Source of the DNA: Arion vulgaris
Taxonomy: Eukaryota > Mollusca > Gastropoda > Stylommatophora > Arionidae
Assembly (NCBI GenBank): GCA_020796225.1
Contig: CM036761.1
Span: 38,748,428-38,812,427, forward strand
Reading direction: 5' to 3'
Length of the DNA stretch: 64,000 nucleotides
Below are positions 13,401 to 22,400 of the stretch, in pieces. The translations under genes and the position numbers were made by a program. Every line of letters starts with the position of its first letter. Position 1 is the stretch's first letter. The notes under the pieces are model-generated. The model had not been told where the DNA came from. It did no database searches and was given only the letters and a program-made list of their open reading frames with translations.

Positions 13401-16400
13401 TCCTTTACTTGGCCTGATCCCTTTACTTAGCCTGATCCCTTTACTTGGCCTGATCCTTTACTTGGCCTGATCCTTTACTTGGCCTGATCCTTCACTTGGC
13501 CTGATCCTTTACTTGGCCTGATCCTTTACTTGGCCTGATCCCTTTACTTGGAGAACTAAATTACAAGTACCCCTGAAGTCGGAGTAAGAACTGCCTGAAT
13601 AGCGAGAAACAATGGTAATAAGGAAAGCAAGATTTCACACAAAAATCAATCAGAGGTGCTGTATTAGGCGCCCTGACTGCCTGAATTCAAAGCAGGCAAA
13701 CGGAAAAAATGTATTAAATATGCATAACCACCTATCATAGTTTTTTTTATTACTCTACTTTATCAAACTTTATGGATAATTCAACATAGAACTCATATTG
13801 TAAATATGTTTCAGCTGATTAAAGAATCAAAGGAGTAGCATTTCATTGTCATTTCCTTGTACTTTGGGGACTCTCTCAAGACAGCAACATTAGTGTTTAC
13901 AGAAAATACCATGGGATTCTTAATATTCTAGTGTACAGCCACATTTCTGTGGCATCCAGTGATCCTATTTGTTTATTTATCCCACTTGTCTATATTTGGG
14001 GGGTCTCTGTTACTAAGCCTTGTCTTGTGTTCCGAATGTCATAGGTTCGAATCCGGGCCATGCCTTTCTGTTCACGAGTGCATTTTTTTCCATAGACCCC
14101 CAGGATTGTTGCAGGAACTAAAGAGTGCGTGCTTTGTGCAATACTCTTTGTAGATGGTGTGCCATTTCTGTGGAGGGAAGGAGGGGGCCCCCGAGCCATA
14201 AGGGGTAAATTCCGGTGCAACAAAGTAAATCCTTCAGCTTTAGACTTGTCTATATCTGAACTGTCTCTATTTCATACTAAGAAGTCGCCGAGTGGATATC
14301 GGGCCCAAATCTGGGGTGTAAAGAATAGAACCACTGTTACCTGCCACACATGTCATAAGAGGTGACTAAGGAGGTTTGGCTGAAATCGGATGCATGTATC
14401 CTAAACGTGTAGAAGTCTATGCATTTAGGGCCTACCAAACCAATGTGCAACGTATACACGTTCTTGGCAAAGATCAAACAAATCACAAAGATTTATTAAA
14501 ATTGGTCGTAAAGAACGAACGCAAAGAAGAAGAAGAGGGGCCTACGAAACCAATGTGCAACGTATACACATTCTTGGCAAAGATCAAACGTATCACAAAG
14601 AGTGATTAAAATTGGCCGTAAAGAACGAACGCAAAGAAGAATACTAAAGAACTGTGTTACAACTTGTGGCTTATGATTCTTTTAATTTTCTGGAACTCTA
14701 TCTTGGTATGGCCTAATCTATTTTTTATTTCAGAGCTGCACTGGCTGTTATCTTACTTCCAAAGTAGAAAATGACAAGAACAAATGTTATTTATTCTCTT
14801 GAAAACAAAATACTTACATGACCAATCCTTGCATTTTCTTGATAGCTTTGGCAGATGCCCTTTGTTCCTTTAAGCGAAGATTATCTCCCAAGAGATCCAA
14901 AATAAAAGAAGGTAGAACAGAAGATAAGGAATCTGTGGATAATATAAACATGACTATTAATAGCAGGAAACCTTAATGGGATATTAACCCTTTTGCACTT
15001 CTGAGCGGATATACTGGCTCGGTGTACTTTTCAAGACAACACAAAGTCAGTATAATGGTTAATACACTGCAGTATAAATGCATCCGGATATTGGACAAAA
15101 TTATGGAGTGAAAAGGTTAAACCAACCTTGTTTTCCGTTTGCCCACTATGAATTCAGGCGTAGTCTAAAATGTGCTCTGACCAATTTTTGCATGAAGACT
15201 TTCTGTCCTTATCATCAGTGTCTCTTGCCATTTAGGCAAGCCTTACTTCAACTTCAGAGGTATATGTTGCAATTGAGTTATAGCTCTTGCACATGATAGA
15301 TGAGACAAGTAATTCTCAATGAGTGTCCACTATAAGAAGGTGACATAAGGACTAGATAACTTGAACATAACAGCACACATAATCATATCTTCTTCAACTT
15401 TCAACTCCCAATGGAGCATAGGTCTTCAACAAACTTCTTTCAGCTCTTCCTCTCTCTTGGCATCCCTTCCAATTCTTTCCATGTTTCACCTATTCTTTTA
15501 ATATCAGCCTCCAGCTCTCTTCTCCAGGTCTGTCTAGGCCTTCCCCTACTTCTCTTTCGGTGCGGGTTCCAAAACAGTGCCTGTCTTGCAATGCTTCCGA
15601 TCTGTCTTTTCAATGTATGTCCTATCCATCGTTAGCGTCTCTTTTTAGCTCTTTCTTCATTGGTATCTGCTTAGTTCTTTCTCTGAGTTCCTCGTCGTAA
15701 TCTTATCATACCATCTCAGTCCCTCTATTCTACGTAAACATCCATTTATGAAGGTCTGTAGTTTTCTGGTGGTTTCTTTTGTCATCTTCCATGTTTATGA
15801 GCTATAGAACAGCACTGACTTCACATTTGATTGAAAGATTCTCAGCTTTGTGTTTGTTTTGATCTCCTTTGATTTCCATAATTTACTCAATGCAATAAAG
15901 TTTCCCTTGCTTTTTGTATTCTTATCTTGACATCTTTGTTTGTTTACCCTTCTGTGTCTATGTTGCTACCAAGGTATGTGCATGATTCTAAATCCTGTAG
16001 AGCTGTTTCCTCCAGCATAACAGAATCATATAACAGCTGCATAAGATAGAAACTCTAAAGGACTGTTATTGTCAAAAAATTATCTACAGGACAAGTTAAT
16101 GGATGGTGATAATATGAAGGAAATATGTGGAAAAAGTAACACAAATGTCAAAAAACATACCTAGAGTAATAGCAGCTTTGCAGGACTCCACTGGACATGA
16201 CAGATACACCTATGCAAAAGAATAAATATGTGTGAAAAATACAACTCTTTAAAACAGCTAACATGCTGGTTTCAAAAATGTCTATAGTGAAGTATTTGAA
16301 GATGGATTTTCAGAGAAGACACACTGCTAATGTTCCCTGACTGCTTATTTGGGGATGGCTAAGCAATTGGTGAGACATATATTCTGCAAATGAATTAATT

Positions 16401-19400
16401 TTGAATTAAGTGTGCAGTACTAGCAGAACAGGGCACCTGTGAGATCAAACAAAGGGCAGCATATCCCATAAACACCTGATGGAAGAGAATAAGCATCTAT
16501 GTGTATATCTAGTTCGCAATGAGGTCACTTCTATCAACCAGTAGTCGATCAAGATTTGTAATACAATTCAAAGAAATAGTTCCATTGGTCCCATCAATAA
16601 AAAAAAACTACTAGAATTTTATAAAAGACAAATGAAATCTCCTTCATGTAAAGCCTTGAAAAATCATGAAAGATGCCATTTTAAAAAAATGTATTTGAAT
16701 TTTAATCAGGAATTATAAGTGATTTTACATTTTAACACATTCTACTGGTACCTCTTCTAGAGCTTTCTAAAAAAAAACATAACAAAACAATTGAAATCTC
16801 CTTTATATAAATTCTTGGAAAACTATGAAAGTTACACATTTTTTAAGCTTATTTGAATTTTATTGAGGAGTCCTAAGTGATCGCAACAGATTTTAACTGG
16901 CACCTCTTCTAGAATTTTATTTTTTAAAAACAACTGCAATCTTCTTCTTGGAAAACCAAGATATTTGTCAATTTTATAACTTAAATAATTTTAATGAGAA
17001 GTCCTAAGTGATAGCAACTGTGACTGACTTTGAAAGGTAGTTTCAACAAATTGGCTGGAGGAAGGTTCAAATAAAATGAGCATTTACGTAGAATTTAGAC
17101 ATGCAGGACCTAGAGGTGCAAAATAAAAACAATGTGCTTATACTATTTAGCCCAAATCACAGAATATATTTAACAACTGGTAGCTGTAGAGCAGCGTTTC
17201 CCAAAGTGGGCGGTACGGCCCTCCTGTGGGCACTGAAGCCTTCCAGGGGGGTGATGGTGGGTTCAGAAGCATTTGGGGAGAGTTATTTTTTTGTGATTTT
17301 CTGATTGAAAAATTTGAATTCTGCATTTTAATTCCTCTTATGCCAGTCTTACATGATCCATTTTAAAAATTATTTTTCTATTTCATGCATATAATCATTT
17401 GAAAAATGATAATGTATGACAGAACTATATATCAATTGTTCTATGTCAAAGTGAAAATAGAGCATGTATATATATATATGTGAGGGGAAGGGGGGTCGTT
17501 GGCAAACTGTTATTTGGGGAGGGGGGGGGCATTACAAAAATGATGTCGTGCAGTGGGCGATGAGCTGAAAAAGTTTGGGAATCTATGCTGTAGAGTGAAC
17601 ACAAAGAGAAATGTTTAAAACAGCATTTGTGAAGCAAATATACTTATTGTCCAGGAAGAACATTCAAAACAACTGTGTTTCTCCTTCAACTTTATTCTGA
17701 TACTTTTCTTGACTTGCTCAATGTTTTCCAGGGAATTTGAACACATTTTCAAACATAAAAGAAAACAAAGCTTCATCTGTAAAATAATTTATTAGACTGA
17801 AGCCATCAATGGTATAATATTTCAAGTTCAAGTGTGGGGCTACAGCTCAATACATACTTTAGATGTGGGGGGTGGGAGTCTATAACAAAGTGGTTAAGAT
17901 GTTTGCTGTCATTCTGAAGGTTGTGGGGTAAAATCCAGACTGACCGCAAGCCACCCTTTTGAACCTTTCAAAGCACAGACTGAGAGTCAGACACAATAGT
18001 GTCCACAGTAAACCAAGTCCCAAAGAGCCAATAGAAGGCAGTAGTAATGGTGTTCATAATGGAAGTAGTTGTTCTGTATGCTTCAATCTGTTCTGCAACT
18101 AGCCTTTAGTGTTAACTAATGTTAAGTGTACATACCTTATCTGAGGCCATAACTAGACGAATCTCGTCTTCCAAACAATTCTGACAGATGGCATGAGAAT
18201 TCCTACACCTAATGGACTTGGAACTTGAGCTGGATATGTCACAAATCTTGCACAACATTATTGCAGAATCTAATGTGAGGAAACGAAACAATTTGGTGGT
18301 ATTAATAAATATAATTATAAATCAAAAGAAAGAGAGTATTCTTGATATTTTTTTGTTCTATGTCACACACTTATAAGCATCCTGCTTTTAAGATGAAAAT
18401 GTAGATTAAATTAAAATATGAAAGTGAGAACATGAGAGCCCATGGTTAGTGCAATGGCTTCTAAGGCGCACGGTTCGGGTAAAATTCCACAGTTGGAGCA
18501 GAATTTATTTTCAACGGTAACCGCTTTCAGGCCGACCCAGCCTCAATTGGTGAATAGGTCTTCAACAAACTTCTTCCAGCCCTTCCTCTCTCTTGCCATT
18601 CCTTTCCACATCTTGCCTATCCTTTTAATATCAGTCTCCAGCTCTCTTCTCCAGGTATTTCTAAGCCTTACCCTATTCTTCTTTCCCTCTTGGTTCCAAA
18701 ACAGTGCCTGTCTTGCAATGCTTCCAGTCAACCTTCTCAATGTGTGTCCTATCCATCGCCAGCATCTCTTTCTTAGCTTTTTTCCCACTGGTATTTGCTT
18801 AGTTTTTCTCTGAGTTTATTGTTTGTAATCCTATCATGGTTTGAACATGACGGCTGCAGAGGCAGGACATCTGGCCTGTAGAGAGAGAAATTCTGGAGGA
18901 CTGTTGGGGTGGCAAAGTTCTGCTAAGGACAAGCTATTTGATGATGATGAATTCTATCATACCATATCGGTCCCTCTATTCTATGTAAATATCCATTTAT
19001 AAAAGTCTGTAGTTTTCTGGTGGTTTATTTTGTTGTCCTCCATGTTACCTGATACTCATTACTTGTCAAATATCTGTATATGAAGTAACTTTTTGTTATT
19101 TTGAGTGTACTTAGCCAATAATAGTTACCAACTTTGTTTCAGTTATAAAATTGGTATCATTTATGTCTTAATAATAACCTTATTCTCATGACTAAGCATC
19201 ATGTGGTCTGGTGCTTGACAGAAGGGTTGTTATATTAGTTTTTATAAGCCAAACCACCCACATATTGCTGAGGTCAACAAAGAATAGTAACACGACGACC
19301 TACGAGGCATGTCATAAGAGGCGACAGAGGTAGGGGTATAGGGAAGCTATCCTAGTAAACAAAAAGTGTCCCAGAAATCGGATGTGCTGGCCTACTTGTA

Positions 19401-22400
19401 GGCACATAACTCACACAATATACAATCGCTCTTAGGCTCAGATCATATAAAAATCACAAAGAGTGGTTTAACAAGTGGTTGATATGGAGCGTTCGGAAAA
19501 AAAGAAAATGACACAATAAAATATGATATAGGTTATAACTTATTAAAAACGATGCATGTCATTATAGCCCCAATATCAGTATAGTCAGTAAACAACCAGT
19601 TTGGCCTGCCTGCCCAGCGTGTTCCTAGTGCATTGGATGACGGGTGACAAGCCCCCTGTGAGTACGGATCAATTCCGCGGGCTGGCAGAAAAGCCACAGG
19701 TTCTCCAGATTTATGGTGTTCGTGGCACCGAACCAAAGGGTTACGATGTCCATGGCACCGAGCCAAAGAGCTGAAAGCTCAAATGCTTCTGGATCGGAAA
19801 AAACACACAAAAACAACAAAACAACCAGTTTTCACACCACAAGATATATTGGGAGAATATGATGGTAGGCTCATATTATTCTTTGATCAATGGTACATGA
19901 TGGGTGATGTGGTCAACATTACACTGGCCACCTTTACTTCCCAGTGTTTCTCTGGTACTTAATTTAGACTAGGTCAACCTGAGAGTTATTTTTAGTAAAA
20001 TAAAAATAACACTTTAATTGGAGATTTCAACCTGGCATTACCACAACATCAATATGTTAGTGGATGATAGAATCGATCTATAATCAGATAACAGGAACAG
20101 AGCAAATGTGTATGGACATCACCAGTATCATTCAGAAATAACATCTATCAAAATGCTACCAGCCTTAGAATGACCACCGATTTTTATGAGCATATTCAAA
20201 CTTACAACTCAAGAGTTTATGTATGAGAATAATCAACTTAATAGCACTCCTGACATACCCGCTGATGTGTAGATGTACAGTTTAATCATGCATTTCAAAC
20301 TTAACAATAGTCAGGAGTACCATACCATATTCTTGAACCGTCTTCTTCGTCTGCAGTGATGAATTAGTATATGAACCATGAACAGAATCCATTTCCATTT
20401 TGGATTCTTTCAAGGAATCTTTCATATCCGTATTGAATTCTTCCATAGGATTTTTGGAATTTGCTGCAACACTAGATCCAACCTGAAAGCATGAAAAATT
20501 AATCTAATTATTTATAAACTCTCAAAAGGTAAATGTCAGCTGAAATTAGCAGAAAACATGATCACTCTCAAAAACATCAAATTAATGCACTTCTAATGTT
20601 GAGGGCAAGCAGTAAAGAAAATACTGGAAGAGAATATCCAGAGAAGAAGAGGATAAGGATGTCCTAAAAAACACCATTGTATAGGCACGCAGAGACACTG
20701 TGTTTGAGACTTATGCAGATCAGATAACAGATGCACCAGTTATTGGATGTATAACCTGAACAAGTGAAAGAAAGAGGCTCACTGAATACAGTGTACAGAC
20801 ATAAACAGATAACTGAAGTAATAGTTACTGGACCATACAGCATGAACAAGTGAAAGAAAGAGGTTCACCAAAGACAGTGTACAGACATAAACAGATAACT
20901 GAAGTAATAGTTACTGGACCATACAGTATGAACAAGTGAAAGAAAGAGACTCACCAAAGACAGTGTACAGACATGAACAGATAACTGAAGTAATAGTTAC
21001 TGGACCATACAGCATGAACAAGTGAAAGAAAGAGGTTCACCAAAGACAGTGTACAGTCATGAACAGATAACTGAAGTAATAGTTACTGGACCATACAGCA
21101 TGAACAAGTGAAAGAAAGAGGTTCACCAAAGACAGTGTACAGACATAAACAGATAACTGAAGTAATAGTTACTGGACCATACAGCATGAACAAGTGAAAG
21201 AAAGAGACTCACCAAAGACAGTGTACAGACATGAACAGATAACTGAAGTAATAGTTACTGGACCATACAGCATGAACAAGCGAAAGAAAGAGACATGCTA
21301 AAGACCTATAGCACTAGTCTTCAGTCTGCTTGGCTAGATAACTATCACAGATGATAACAAAAACATGATGTAAGACACACAAAAAACAACATCCCTACAT
21401 TCATACAAATTCATATAAATACAGCTACGGGAAGCATTAGTATGCATACTCTTCTATATCTGTTGGAGGAGACTGAGCACCTATGGGTCTGTCCTGAATG
21501 CAAGGACATCAGTTTAATAACCAATAACTTCTTCTCTTCCACCATTTACTTCTTTATAGAAGTGTTGGGGGTGAAACGTAGTGATCTTGTGTGTGCTTGT
21601 TTTAAGGCACTTTGTAAGGTGATATTCATGTTCGTAAGGCTGTTCTTGATGCCGTCGCTCCATCTTTTGCATGGTCTTCCTCTTGCCTTGTACTCATTAT
21701 ACTTTTCTGTGTGGCTCTCTGTGGTAGGCGATACCAGGGCATTCTTGTTAGGTGTCCAAACCATGTAATCTGTTGTTCTTTTATGAATTGCATAACTGGT
21801 TTCACATCCAGTCTCCTTCTGATTTCTTCATTTCTAATCTTGTCTCTTATTGTCACACATGCAGCTCTTCTAAGACACCTCATCTCTGTCGTTATGATTT
21901 TCCGCTCATTAGCTGCTGTTATTGGCCATGTTTGACACTGGTAACATAGTGTTGGCCAGAAAATCGTTCTTATGAGATTTGCTTTAGTTGCTAGCGGTAT
22001 CTCTTTATGTGACAACAGTGGTGTTAACTGTCCCAGTACTTGGTTAGCTTTTGTGCAACGATTGCTGATTTCACTATCGATACTTCCATCTGCTATGAAA
22101 ATTGCTCCAAAGTATTTGGCCTCAATTGTTTGTTTTATGTCTACGTTCTGGAGTTTTATTGTAAGGCTTTCTGGTTGTCTACTTATTGCCATTGTCTCTG
22201 TCTTTATTATATTTATTTTCATGTTGTACTCCTCACCCTTGATGTTAACTAAGCTCAAATGGTTTTGGAGAGATTCTTCGTTTTCTGCAATCAGTACTTG
22301 GTCATCTGCAAATAAAAGTTCTGAAATATTATTTTCTTTCTCTATTCCTGCTTCTCTACTTATGTTGTCCATGTATGTTATAAACAGCAGTGGGGAGAGC

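Noticed and set aside
14376..14609. 77-codon frame
   Set aside because: It reads through the duplicated SINE-B tail.
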